Program-made: the position numbers and the translations under genes
Notes under the pieces: generated by a model
The model's database searches: none
Seen by the model: the letters and a program-made list of their open reading frames with translations, nothing else
What the model was told of the DNA's origin: nothing
DNA from: Sesamum alatum
Lineage: Eukaryota > Streptophyta > Magnoliopsida > Lamiales > Pedaliaceae
Direction: 5' to 3'
Assembly (NCBI GenBank): GCA_034509735.1
Contig: JACGWO010000004.1
Coordinates: 23,417,395-23,481,394 of the forward strand
DNA: 64,000 nt
Part shown: piece by piece, positions 23,215-33,298 of the stretch
How the letters are laid out: every line of letters begins with the position of its first letter
Numbering within the stretch: position 1 is the stretch's first letter

Positions 23215-23590
23215 CCGCCTTTTTTTTGTCTAAGGAGGGGGATGACCCTTCCTATTTACGTTAATGTTTTTGTTATTTACATTTGTGCTTGTGTTGTGAA
23301 GAGGGGGATTTCCCCTCTAATCATTCTCTAGGAAAAAGGGGGATTGCCCCTCACATTTACAACATTCCTTGAAAGAGAGGGATTGCCCCTCATATTTTGA
23401 AACACTTTTTGAAAAAGGGGGATTGCCCTTACGCTTGAAAGAGAGGGATTTTCCCTCATATTCACGAACTTTGCTTGAAAGAGGGGGATTGCCTCTCACA
23501 TTTTAATTCTCGCTTGAAAGAGGGGGACCCCCCCACACACACACACTCATAATTTCGCTTGAAGGAGGGGACTGCCCCTCATAAATATGA
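23215..23590. repeat. Tandem array of hairpin units, consensus GAGGGGGATTGCCCCTC
   Basis: About eight or nine units of 30-50 bases are present, each with the near-palindromic core 'gagggggattgcccctc' (stem GAGGGG/CCCCTC, loop about 5 bases). Most are preceded by 'cttgaaa' and followed by 'acatt/atatt'. Unit spacing varies and several cores are mutated. The array lies between the integrase and the antisense gene. Confidence 0.85.
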
Positions 23591-24269
23591 ATACTGTGAA
23601 ATTTAGAGTTTATAGGAAAATCATGAAGAAACAAATTTTTCTTTATTATTTTTAAAGACTAATCGTTCGAAAAGGAGAAAAGCATCCCAAGAATTCAAAT
23701 TCGAGAAAACAAGATAAATAGTCCTAAAACAGTTTGAACCTACGAAAAGGAAATTCAAATAGTAAAATAAATAATCCTAAGTCTAAATCTAGTTCTTGTC
23801 AATGGCGGAGGTGGGGCTCCGACAGCAGGAGTGTCATCAAGAACGTCATCAGCAACCTCGCCTTCCGCATCTTCATCTCCATCCTCATCAGGAACCTTGG
23901 GATCAAGGAACATAAAGTCTTCTTCGCCATAGCGTCCACTGTTCCTCAAGGTGGCTCGGCACTGCCTAATCACTTGGTCATAGATCTCGCTCGCCTTGCC
24001 AAGGACAGCTTGGTCGAATTCTTCAGAGCCCACAAACGTTTCCTTGAAGTCATCCCATACACACTCTAAGTAGACCTTGCCCGCGTAGGATTTCAGGAAG
24101 TTCTTCCCCGAGGCAACCTCCCAGTTGAAGTTGCGGCTGAAGCAACTTTCAGCTCTTCTTGGCAACGCCCCAAATCTTTCCTCGCATCCTCAAGATCATC
24201 CTTCAATCGTTGAATCTCCGTCTCATAGTTGCCTAGACGCATCTCAGTAGATTCAGCTAAGTTGATCAC

Positions 24270-24351
24270 CTAAGAACATAAAGAACCCCTCAGAGAGACA
24301 CTTAACAATTAAGGTAATAAGACAGAGCACAAGGTATAAGGTAGAACACAC
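24270..24351 (-). other. Intron 2 of the antisense gene (82 bp)
   Basis: The minus-strand donor is GCTAGG|GTGTGTTC and the acceptor TTTATGTTCTTAG|GTGATC. Both sides are in phase 0, and joining them leads directly into the coiled-coil segment. Confidence 0.6.
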
Positions 24352-24772
24352 CCTAGCAGCTTCAGCCTGGAAAGAGTGCCACTAGGAAGAGCGTTGAGGC
24401 TCGTTACGTCGTAACGGCTCACTAGATCCCTCGATTTTTTTGTGGGCGAGATCAAAGTCAGCAGCATCCCAGAAGGAAGAAATATCCCCTTGCCTGTTCG
24501 TCCCATAAGTAAATAGGCCTTTTCCTACTCCATAGCGTGGGGGGTCAACTTCACCTTCCCAGGGGCGTTTGGAAGTGCTACTACCCTCACGAGGGGGGAG
24601 GAGCGCCCTTCTTGGCGGTTTGAGCTACCAGGGGGGTCCCTAGCCCGAGTAGGGGGAGAATGTCGGCGACTGCTTTCTCCCCTGCTCGAGAGGGGCAGAG
24701 GAGGGTTGCGAGGCCTTGAAGCATTTTTCCTCTCGTGGAAGCGGTGGACGTCATGAAGAGAAATTTTCTTTC

Positions 24773-24858
24773 CTGCAAGAAACCAACAAGGGAGGAGTGA
24801 GATCACGGGAAATTTTTTCCAAAACAAGTTAAGGAACACAAAAGACAGAATCAGGTAC
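24773..24858 (-). other. Intron 1 of the antisense gene (86 bp)
   Basis: The minus-strand donor is GCTG|GTACCTGA and the acceptor TTGGTTTCTTGCAG|GAAAG. Splicing joins codon position 1 to position 2-3 and keeps the frame (Gly-Lys-Lys). Unspliced reading meets a stop within three codons of the donor. Confidence 0.65.
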
Positions 24859-25799
24859 CAGCAGGCCCTAAAGTTTTGACATCAAAGAGTTGATCGAATA
24901 GGCCAACCCCAATGAAAGACAGACGAAGATCAGAGACGGGGACGGGCACAAGAGGCGACTCCACCCAAGGAGCCGCCAACCCCCAAGCTAGGTCTTTTAC
25001 GTATAAAAATTTCTCTTTCCAGGGACCTTTCGAAGAAAACACCACCCTCAAGAAATTTAACTGTGAATAAGCAGTAGAAGGCCTCGAGGGAGGGGGACAA
25101 ACCAAGTTCCTCGAAACGCTGGAGGAACCCCCTAAAGTATACGAGGGAGTTGAGAGTGAATTGACTGATGATCAAGGTAGTGCAGGTAATGATCTTAAGT
25201 AACAGAGGACGCGGAGAAAGTGTAAGACCAGAAGCGAAGAAAGATAGGTAAGCCGTGAAGAATCCTGATGGTTGATGCTTGATCCTATCGTCAACACTAG
25301 GAAGTGGAAGGGTGAACTCAGAAGAGGCGTTGATTTTAGTCTCAAGAAGACGGAACTCTTTAGGACTCACGCGACTATGGAAGTTCTCAATGTTCATAAT
25401 GCGGCAACGGGCTTGGAGTGGGGGGCTGAAGAGGACTCGGTTCCGTCTAGACCGGAATCAACTAAATCAGCTGCAAGGGGAGATAAAAGTGGAGGAGTTT
25501 CTTTTGAGCTCGACTTGAAGGAAGGACTTGGTGAAAGCGAAGGACACGCAGGGAGATTCCGGATCGCTTCAATCACCTCATGATCGAAATTCACGACATC
25601 CAGAAAGACGAGAGAAGCGGGAGGAGGCAAGAGAGGCACCCCTTGGTCGGGGTCCGGCCGAGGCGAGGTGCATCGACCAGATTCTGATAGAGGCGGAGTG
25701 CCTCGACCAGCATCGGGTCGAGCCATGCCTCGACCCGGCATCCAGGTGCTCCCCCACGTGGTTTTTCCGGCGTCTCGCTGAGCGTTCGACATGTCCTAA

Positions 25800-26082
25800 A
25801 GACTTCTTTTTGGAATAACAAAAAAAAATTCTGTTGGTATTCTGCCAAAGGAGGATTGTGTTTGTGGAGACGGGAACAAGAAAATATTACAGGAAAAAAG
25901 ACGAAGAGCTAAATACCCGAGTCGAGCAAAAAGAAAAAAGAAAACCCCAGTAGAAGAAAGACTCGTGCCGAGAAGAGTCCCAAAAGGAAAAGACTTTGTA
26001 CGAAAAAGGATTACTATCAGAAAGAGGAAGCAGAATCAGGATCAAATTATCCATTAGAACTTCCAAAATTTCCAGAAACATT
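25800..26082. other. Non-coding stretch between antisense gene start and polypurine tract
   Basis: A-rich on the plus strand, with runs such as 'aaaagaaaaaagaaaacccc'. No domain is recognisable. The antisense gene's promoter could lie here, but I see no clear TATA box. Confidence 0.45.
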
Positions 26083-26098
26083 TGGAAGTTGGGGGGCT
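26083..26098 (+). promoter_or_regulatory. Polypurine tract of the Tat element
   Basis: The purine-rich 'ggaagttggggggct' lies immediately before the LTR start TGATAGTG. This is the site where plus-strand DNA synthesis is primed. Confidence 0.75.
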
Positions 26099-26100
26099 CC

Positions 26101-26464
26101 TGATAGTGCTAGGAATCCAAATTACTAAAATGGCATCAAGTTGTCAAGGAATTTATGAGAATGCCATTAATGGAAGTTGACGGCGGTTACTCGAGGGTGG
26201 TTACAGAAGTAGTGGGGGATGCCAAATTACCAAGGCACCCTTAGCAATTAGATCCAGGTCGTTGGATCGAGGGTAGTTGAGGGACGATGTTGTACTTTCA
26301 CTTTATGTAAATTGCTATAAATAAGAGGAGAAATCCTTTTGTAAAGATATATGAGATTCATTTATAGAAATCTATTCTCATACTTTCTACTTTTGCATTA
26401 CCTCGCGATGTTATTTCGAGTTACCATATTTAGGCTAATTACCTACTGAATCACACACCATCAC
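26101..26464 (+). repeat. 3' LTR of the Tat element (about 364 bp)
   Basis: It begins TGATAGTGCTAGG and ends 'cacacaccatcaca'. A TATA-like 'gctataaataagagg' lies at about 26,310-26,325, followed by further LTR sequence. No matching 5' LTR exists upstream of 18,110, because that side is replaced by the LTR of another element. Confidence 0.75.
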
Positions 26465-26505
26465 AAATTTGACTTATGCAAAAATTTTTTACAAAACTTA
26501 TTTTA

Positions 26506-27814
26506 GGGAAACTTATTTTTTCGTCCGGTAAGTTTACCCAATATTAGATTTAGTCCTGTAACTATGTCCTTTATTTATTTAGTCCAAAGTTACAAAATTG
26601 ATTACATTTACTCCGATTTAGGATTTTTAATAAATTTTCCAATATTTTTAGCTGGAATTTGCCACGTGTGCACCAGAATTTCCAACTGGGCGAGGAATTG
26701 ATGATGTGGCATACACATGAGTAGTTAAAATTTTTTGTTTCTTGGGATTCGAATTTGGGTCTCTCAGAACTAAAAATTCTACTTTTGTCACTTGAGCTAC
26801 AAGTAATATATGCATATTTTGCTCAACCATCTGTTATACCCTACATACCTGGAAATACTTAAATATGAAATTGATATTAATATTACTAATATTATAATAA
26901 AGCTAAACCTAAATATAAAGATATTTACTGATATAGTTTATTTTATTATTAAAAAAGAATATAATTAGTATTGATATTTAATTTAACAATAGAATATTAA
27001 CAAGAATATATATATACATATACATATTAAAAAAAAATTATACATTTATTTTCATATGCTAATTTTTTTTATTTTTTTTTTTGCATAAAACTAGCTTATA
27101 TATAAAACTGGTTGTATATAATATTTCCAATATTACTACATTAAAATTAATATATAAGCAGTTTTAAGTGTATAAACATGTTTATTAATTTAATAAAAAT
27201 TGTAAATCTTTCAAAATATATAATATATAACAATAAATTTAAAAAATAAGAAATAATTATGTAAAATTATATAAATTAGCATATGAGAATTAATATATAA
27301 TTTTTTTAATATATATATAATATCAATACCAATTATATTCTTATTGAATAATAAAATAATTATATCATTAAATAATGATATTTTTAGGTATAAGTTTTAC
27401 TACAATTTTTAGTAATATTAGTATCAATTTTATATTAAAGTATTTCCACATATATAGGTTATACAAGATGATTGAGCAAGAAATATATAAATTGGTTGTA
27501 TCTCAAGTGGCAAAAAGGAACACTTGTTGTTTTGAGAGACGAAGTTCAAATCCTGTGAGCAACAAAAAAATTTAATCACTCATGTGTGTGCCACGTCAAC
27601 ACAACTTCAGCAATTCCTCGCCCAGTTGGAAATTTCGGTAAACATGTGGCAAACTCCGACGAAAAACCGAAAAAAATTATTAAAAACCCTAAATCGGACT
27701 AAAAGTCATCAATTTTATAACTTATTGAACTAAATACATAAAGAGCATAGTTACAAGAATCAAGACTAAATGTAATATTGGGTAAACTTATCGGACGAAA
27801 AAAATAATTTTCCC
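26506..27814. mobile_element. Large inverted-repeat element (~1.3 kb) with tRNA-like boxes in the arms
   Basis: The left arm (26,506-about 26,960) and right arm (about 27,320-27,814) are inverted copies. They share 'cgtccggtaagtttacccaa', 'ggatttttaataaat'-type sequence, 'ccagttggaaatt'/'aatttccaactgg' and 'gtgtgccacgt'-type strings. The centre is pure AT-rich filler. The flanking 9 bases (cttatttta and cttgaataa) are only partly alike, so no target duplication is claimed. Each arm carries a degenerate tRNA-like unit, with 'tagctcaagtg' (A box-like) and 'attcgaatccc' (B box-like). Probably a MULE-derived element. Confidence 0.65.
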
Positions 27815-28550
27815 CTTGAATAAAAGTCACTAGGCCTGGCAGGCCTTGTAGTAACTCCATTGAACCTGCTGCGCTTTGGGCCTTGAAGCCCATCACAGTT
27901 CTTCCGCTCAATTATCTCTGGGTAGCTGGTTGTTGGCCCTCCAAGAAGCAAGCCTTCTTTCACTTCCTTAGGCCCATCCTGGATTATCAGCCCATCACGA
28001 AATTATTGTATCATTATCACCATTAGAATTATGAAAATAGTGACAGAACAAAGAATTGCCACTTAATACAAATAATAAGTGATAATTTTAAAATATTTAA
28101 CACTTAAAACTTCATTGCTAATATTCTTTTTTTCATTTTGGATAAAGATATAAATTCGCCTTGTTTAATTGCCATAGCTAAGGCTGTCGAGAATTGTGTG
28201 GCTGATACTTGCCGCAGTGCTGCTTTCTGCAGGGAACTTGTCTACCTAGAGTTTTACACTTTTTAAGCACATGAAAAGCTGAAAACTACAAATTTAAATC
28301 ATATACGTTCTGTTCCTTTCCAGTTTCCACTAATATTTTTGAACATTTACAACCAAGAGAGAGTATCATCCGGAGACAGAATGTGTCGCCCAATTGCTAA
28401 GCGCAGAAAAAGATACCTTCTTTTTTTTAGTGGGAGAGCGTGCATGGAAAGAAGGAATCACGAAATGTATATGTTTGGCTTTTTGAAATTTGGTGAGAAA
28501 ATATTAAGGATTTTTATTTTTCTTTTCCTTTATTAAAATCCAATGTGAAA
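27815..28550. other. Intergenic sequence, no gene recognised
   Basis: A block of more balanced base composition at 27,840-28,000 has frames on the minus strand but no family resemblance. The rest is AT-rich. A 65-residue frame at 28,339-28,536 shows nothing recognisable. Confidence 0.5.
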
Positions 28551-28556
28551 GCTATA

Positions 28557-28933
28557 TCTATACTATTATATAAAAAAACCTATTTTTTACTTACAAACGG
28601 CGGTTAATGACACCGTTGTGCCGCTTTTTTTGTAATGCCAAAAATAACCCTTATCTATACTATTATATAAAAGAAACCCCATTTTTACTCACAAATGGCG
28701 ATTAATGACATTGCCGCACCACTTTTTTGTAATGCCAAAAATAACCATCAATTGATAAGATAAATACTTTATTCAACATTCTAAATTTATATTAATTAAT
28801 AAATTAATTTTTTCTTTCTTTTCTTTTTTTTATGAATGTGTTAGTTTATATATTTTACTCTTTTTATAATATATTTTAAAGTGTAAAAAATATTTATTAT
28901 ATGCACGCAAGAACGACGTGCCACGACAGCTAG
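28557..28933 (+). mobile_element. Helitron-like non-autonomous element with duplicated 5' end
   Basis: The terminus TCTATACTATTATATAAAA, typical of plant Helitron 5' ends, occurs at 28,557 and again at 28,654. This makes a 97-bp tandem duplication that also repeats 'gtaatgccaaaaataacc'. About 250 bases further, a GC hairpin 'gcacg...cgtgc' (28,903-28,921) precedes 'ctag' at 28,930-28,933, as in Helitron 3' ends. The base after CTAG is G rather than the usual T, so the 3' end is uncertain. Confidence 0.45.
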
Positions 28934-29371
28934 GATTGTGAAGTTGTAGCTCATGTGTTCGAGTTCCACAAGACACATAGGTATTGTTTTCATTTTATAT
29001 GAGTTTATGCTAATTTATTACATTATTCTTTGTTAAGTAGAGGGACTGATTGAACTCAAGTGTTAGTTCTGATAAAAAAGAATAATATATTATTTAATTT
29101 ATTAAAATATTAATGTAATTATGTAATTTTTTTTATGAAAAAAAGTGAAATAAGAAAGCTACATATTGTTGAATGGAAAGATCAAAATGCTCCCAGCAAT
29201 ATTTGGAATCACTTCAAACTCCAAAATCCACGCCTTATTTTATGGGTCAAATCGACCGAACTCGATCAGATGATGTTATTGTATGTTTGATTTGTGCAAT
29301 TTATATATGGTCCACGTATGATGTACAATTGTTCATGTCATATACTAACGTGATAAGTTTAGGTGGATTAA

Positions 29372-29386
29372 AAATATAAATACCTT
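29372..29386. repeat. Target-site duplication, 3' side of the LINE
   Basis: AAATATAAATACCTT occurs here and again at 32,444-32,458, exactly flanking the LINE. Its last bases overlap the poly(T) that represents the LINE's poly(A) tail. Confidence 0.9.
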
Positions 29387-29693
29387 TTTTTTTGTTTTGA
29401 CAGGAAAATAACAATTTCATTAATGAAGATTCCAACCAGTTTTACACTGACCACATCGCCACAATTTGCTTGGAGACTCCAATTACATACTGTGGTGCAT
29501 TTTATGGAACAAACAAGCACAAAGGAAATCTTCAAGATATCTCCTACAGAACTGCACTGTCGCCATAGGAGATGACGCGTGACCTCCGAACACAAGTCTG
29601 TTGCGGTGACCCCATATTCCCCAGAGAAGTGTTAGAGCTGCTGAAAACTGCTGTGGCCGCTAAGTGACGTAACCAATCTACCGTCGACCCCGG

Positions 29694-30002
29694 TCAAAAG
29701 GAAGAAACAGCCCAAGGAAAATCACTCAACGCCCAACACTGTCTAGCAAAATCACACTGCAAAAAAATGTGTTCCTCGTCTTCCTGATCATGATCACAGA
29801 CGGGACATCCTAAATCTACTTGAATATGCCGACGCTGCAATTTCATCATAACAGGGAGCGCTCCTTTACATAGACGCCAACCAAAATGTTGAATCTTACC
29901 CGGAAGATTCGAATTCCACAAGAACCCCCAACCTATTTTCTGAGTAACCTCCGAAGATTCGGCCAGCGTTCCTTGACGATGAGAGAGTTCTCTAGTCGCC
30001 AC
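29694..30002 (-). pseudogene. LINE zf-RVT domain
   Basis: It contains 'GWGFLWNSNLPGKIQHFGWR' and 'CPVCDHDQEDEEHIFLQCDF', the zinc-binding zf-RVT pattern (C-x2-C ... H-x3-C). The domain lies downstream of RT in plant L1 elements. A further 300 bases to the element end contain only broken frames. Confidence 0.85.
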
Positions 30003-30669
30003 CCATTAAGCACTTTTAACACTAAACTTACCTTTTGGAGAAAAATGCCAGACGAGTCTATCAGGCCCTGAGTCATTGTTAATGGGAATGCACTGAATAG
30101 AATATACATCAGCAACACAAAACAAAGCGTTTAATTTAACCAAATCCTAAGCAGATCTATCAGGGAGTAACAAATCAGCAACCACCAAATCTTCCTCACC
30201 CGAACGTGCCTCCGAAATTGGTTGAAAATAAAACGGCCTCGGAACCCAAGGATCCCCCCAAACTCTAATGTTGGACCCGTTTCCAACTTGCCACCGGCAC
30301 CCTACTTTCAAGATGAATTGGGAAGACAGGATGCTTCTCCATGTAGCAGAAGGCTTGAAGCCCATCGACGCGTCAGCAAAGGATGTTCTCGGGAAATAGC
30401 GAGCTTTTAGCACCCGTGTAAGGAGACTATATGGAAACATGTGCAACCTCCACCTCCACGCCTGTTTGGCAAGTAAAGCCAGGTTAAAACGTCTCAAATC
30501 CCGAAACCCAATTCCCCCATTCCGTTAGTCTCACATAAACGAGACCAAGCCACCCAATGAACCCGCCGTTACTTCAGTGCGCTCCACCAGAAATCTGCAA
30601 AAGCTAATTGGATTTCTCGAATCAAACTATTTGCAGAAGGAAACATTGCATTACATAACTTGGAATAGC

Positions 30670-31566
30670 TTATAAGACAACCTTTATTAGCACCTCCTTA
30701 CCGGCACTAGATAATGTCTTTTCCGAGAGCCCCATTAGTCTGCCCCACAGGCGGCTCCGCAGACCCCGGAATACTTCAGATTTCACTCGTCCAACTACCG
30801 ACGGAACCCCCAAGTATTTATCGAATTTTTGCACTACACATACATTCAATAATCCAGCCAGAAATTGCTGACATGCAATGTCAATATTTGGACTAAAAAT
30901 CAACTCAGATTTAGCATAATTCACCTGTTGACCCGAGGCCCGTTCATAAAGAGAGAGAATGTCGCCAACCCCCATCACAGCGTCTTCCGTAGCTTTGGAG
31001 AAAATCAGAGAATCGTCCGCTAATAGGAGGTGGGACACTCTGGGAGCCCGTCGAGCCACCACTATACCTTGAATCACCCCATTTAATTCAAATTCTTGGA
31101 TCAGAAGGCTGAAAACTTCGGAACAAAGAATAAAGATGTACGGAGACAAGAGGTCACCTTGTCTTAAACCCCGACTAGGTTGTACGTACCCAAATGATTC
31201 CCCATTTAACACGCATGAAAAGCTAACCGATTGTAGACACAGCATAACCAACCTAACAAAAGAGTCCGAAAACCCAAATCTGTATAAAACCGACTCAACA
31301 AAAAACCACTCTATTCGGTCATAAGCTTTAATCATGTCGAGTTTTAAAGCAAAATATCCTTTTCTCCCCTTCTTTTTATGTTTCAAGTAGTGGTTGCATT
31401 CAAAACCAAGCAAAACATTATCAGAGATTAAACGACCACTGACAAAAGCCGACTGAGACGGAGAAACAACAGACTCCAAGCACTGTTTCAACCTATTTGC
31501 CAAGATCTTGGAAACAAGTTTATAAGCTACATTACAAAGACTGATAGGTCGGAAAATGAGAGACAT
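30670..31566 (-). pseudogene. LINE reverse transcriptase domain (RVT_1)
   Basis: A 298-residue open frame starts 'FRPISLCNVAYKLVSKILAN'. It has 'QSAFVSGRLISDNVLLGFE', 'ALKLDMIKAYDRIEW' (catalytic Asp), 'GLRQGDLLSPYIFIL' and 'HLLLADDSLIFSKA' (catalytic Asp-Asp), then 'KYLGVPSVVGR'. All RT motifs are intact in this block, but the neighbouring frames are broken and the 5' half of the element is gone. The enzyme would nick-prime cDNA at the target site. Confidence 0.92.
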
Positions 31567-32443
31567 TTTCAGGGCATATAAGCTTCAGAATCAGCACAAT
31601 GTATGTATGATTAAACGAGGCCGGCATATTACCAGAATTTAAAATCTTAAGAACACAGTGCGTGCGATCTGTACCTAGTAAACTCCAGTAGTGCTGGAAA
31701 AAGAATGGTGGAAAGCCATCGGGTCTTGGAGATGAAAGAGGCTCCACAGAGAATAAGGCTGCACGTACTTCATCCACCTGGAAAGGTGCTGCCAGTGCAC
31801 TGTTTTGTTCAGATAAAACTTTGCCATGGACTCCCCTCAAAGCCGAAATCAAATATGCAAGAGATGGCTCAGTAGAGGAAAAGATGTTGTGAAAATACTT
31901 AGTGATTTTCCGTTGGTCCCCTCTAAATCTGAAACCCACGTCCCTTCTTCATTCCGCAATCGCTGAATTCGATTTACTCTAGCCCGAGAAGAGGCTCGAG
32001 CATGAAAAACTGAGTATTTCGATCACCGACCGCCAACCAATGTTGTTTAGCCTGTTGACACCATTTCACCGCCGCATCCTTTAAGAGATAGTCCAGCTCT
32101 TGACGTCAGGCCGAGAGTTCCTGATGTACTTCGGTTGTCCATAGTCCCCTCTCTAACTCGCTGATCCTGCATTCCAGCCACTTTTTTTCGCTTTTGAGAC
32201 CCCCAGAACTGTTGGCGACTCCAAGCCTCAAGCAGTTCAGCACAAAGATTTAGCTTTGCAAAGATTGGCCACTCACTATTACCAATCCGCCAATGCTATC
32301 ACGCATCAGCAACAATTTCAGAACACTCCGCAACATGAGTCCATGCTGCTTCAAATTTAAAAACAGGGTGTTGATTAGATTTTGTAATAGACGCCTCGTT
32401 AGCTAAGAGAATCATGAGAACACAGGAGAATAAACTATGGTCC
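31567..32443 (-). pseudogene. LINE region between endonuclease and RT, degraded
   Basis: The frame 31,532-31,939 has 'QRKITKYFHNIFSSTEPSLA' and 'LSSPRPDGFPPFFFQHYW', matching the usual 'F-x-x-LF' and 'K(S/A)PGPDG-x-x-x-x-F(F/Y)-x-x-xW' segment before RT. Farther up (31,940-32,200) are 'QQAKQHWLAVGD' and 'FFHARASSRARVNRIQRL', also typical of plant LINEs. Stops separate the pieces. The 5' end at 32,443 is the truncation point. Confidence 0.8.
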
Positions 32444-32458
32444 AAATATAAATACCTT

Positions 32459-32970
32459 AACCTTTAGCAATTACTTATATTTTACTTTTCCACATGAATT
32501 GCACATTGTTTGTCTTGATCTATCTGATTTAAGTATCGAAAACTTACCCAGTTCACTCTAAGGACTATTATAAGGACTTCAGAGGTCAAATATGAGACAA
32601 GAACGACCCAGATAAAGGAAGCTTATATATTTCTACCTCATATCAAAATCCAGATCAGAACTTGAATGAGTTGAAAAATTATTGTAACTGATTTTATTAT
32701 AATCTCTTTGTTTCATGGAATCCTAAATTGAAAGGTTTCCATGTGATATTATAACCCGCAAAAACGATACGACAACAAAATTGATTTTTCGTTATATTAT
32801 GAATAATCACGGCTTAATAAAAATTATAGTAAATCAACATTATTAACTATGATCAAATAAAATCAATGAGAAAATTTTAACCTTTATCACGGTTAATCAA
32901 TGTTTGTCATGATTTTTAGCTATAGCCGAAATAATAGTCATGATATTCACTATGGCTAATGTTTTGCGTC
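32459..32970. other. AT-rich spacer, including CACTA-MITE-like sequence
   Basis: After the LINE target duplication the sequence is AT-rich. From about 32,800 it carries motifs such as 'atcacggcttaataaaaatt', 'atcacggttaatcaatg' and 'atagtcatgatattcac'. These resemble the internal sequence of the CACTA-type MITE at 59,961-60,321. No gene is seen. Confidence 0.45.
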
Positions 32971-33172
32971 GGGTTTAATGCAATTTACCCTCCAGTGACA
33001 TTGCAAATGAGCAAATTATCCCCTTATGTTTGTAAACATGAAGCAATTTACCCCCCTAGGCATGGAGGTAAATTGCTTCATTTTGAAAAATACAGGGAGG
33101 TAAATTGCTATTTATTTTTTCATATGGGGTAATTTGCTCATTTGCAATATCACCCGGGAGGGAAGGGTTAAA
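32971..33172. mobile_element. Hairpin MITE ('AATTTACCCC' family)
   Basis: The left arm starts 'gggtttaatgcaatttaccc' and the right arm ends 'gggaagggttaaagcatt'. Both contain 'gcaaatgagcaaatta' and 'gaagcaatttacc', and the arms pair over almost their whole length. The outer ends resemble the MULE terminal repeats near 2,842-2,932 and 59,481-60,956. Confidence 0.7.
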
Positions 33173-33298
33173 GCATTTTTTCCTTTTGGCTTCACTTGCA
33201 AAATAATAGCTAATGACCATTGCGAAGCTGTGGTTAATTCGTATTTCCTATGATTTTTTATTTTTTTTTTGTTTTTATGATAGTAATTACCTGTAGTG
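33173..33298. mobile_element. Right end of a CACTA-type MITE interrupted by the hairpin
   Basis: The sequence ends 'ttacctgtagtg' (TAGTG at 33,294-33,298), a CACTA-type right terminus. It continues the 'tcacggtt/atggttaa' motif style found upstream of the hairpin. The left CACTA end is not found, so this is a tentative fragment. Confidence 0.35.

Larger units (their letters stand above)
23755..25792 (-). pseudogene. Antisense gene of the Tat element (aORF), PF04195-like, spliced, frameshifted
   Basis: Read on the minus strand, the gene starts near 25,792 with a Pro/Ser-rich N terminus. After a frame change at a 4-base ATGA overlap (25,394-25,397) comes the conserved domain with 'FTLPLPSVDDRIKHQPSGFF' and 'ISQFTLNSLVYFRGFLQRFE'. 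A second shift leads to 'KGPWKEKFLYVKDLAWGLAA'. This is the layout of the plant family called 'putative gypsy type transposon' (PF04195). Two introns with in-phase GT-AG ends follow, then a Pro/Arg/Ser-rich linker, a 'SSFWDAADFDLAHKKIEG' block, a coiled coil ('ETEIQRLKDDLEDARKDLG') and an acidic tail ('DEDGDEDAEGEVADDVLDD'). Its function is unknown. Antisense extra genes are reported in Tat elements. Confidence 0.75.
18110..26464 (+). mobile_element. Ty3/gypsy retrotransposon, Tat lineage, 5'-truncated
   Basis: Plus-strand order is gag, zinc finger, protease, RT, RNase H, a second RNase H, integrase, a hairpin tandem array, an antisense gene, polypurine tract and 3' LTR. The dual RNase H (a second 'VDGSSTSQGSGVGIV' domain after the first) and the long 3' region with an antisense gene point to the Tat lineage. 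The 5' LTR, the PBS and the N-terminal part of gag are missing, because gag starts only 20-50 bases after the LTR of the minus-strand element ending at ~18,107. Every coding block carries stops or frameshifts, so the element cannot move on its own. Confidence 0.85.
29387..32443 (-). mobile_element. 5'-truncated LINE (L1-type non-LTR retrotransposon)
   Basis: On the minus strand the element runs from the region upstream of RT (about 32,440) through RT (31,566-30,670), the thumb/connection region (30,497-30,147) and a zf-RVT domain (30,002-29,694). It ends in a short tail and a poly(A), seen as T's at 29,385-29,393. A perfect 15-bp target duplication flanks it. Endonuclease and ORF1 are missing, as is usual when reverse transcription stops early. 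At ~3.06 kb it is about half the length of a full plant L1. Confidence 0.92.

Noticed and set aside
23215..23590. CRISPR-like array (repeats with variable spacers)
   Set aside because: The repeats are palindromic, unequal and lie inside a retrotransposon. The 'spacers' are themselves similar to one another.
26730..26840. Possible tRNA gene (A and B box-like sequence)
   Set aside because: No complete cloverleaf can be drawn: the acceptor stem and anticodon arm do not pair. Treated as a tRNA-like remnant within an inverted-repeat element.
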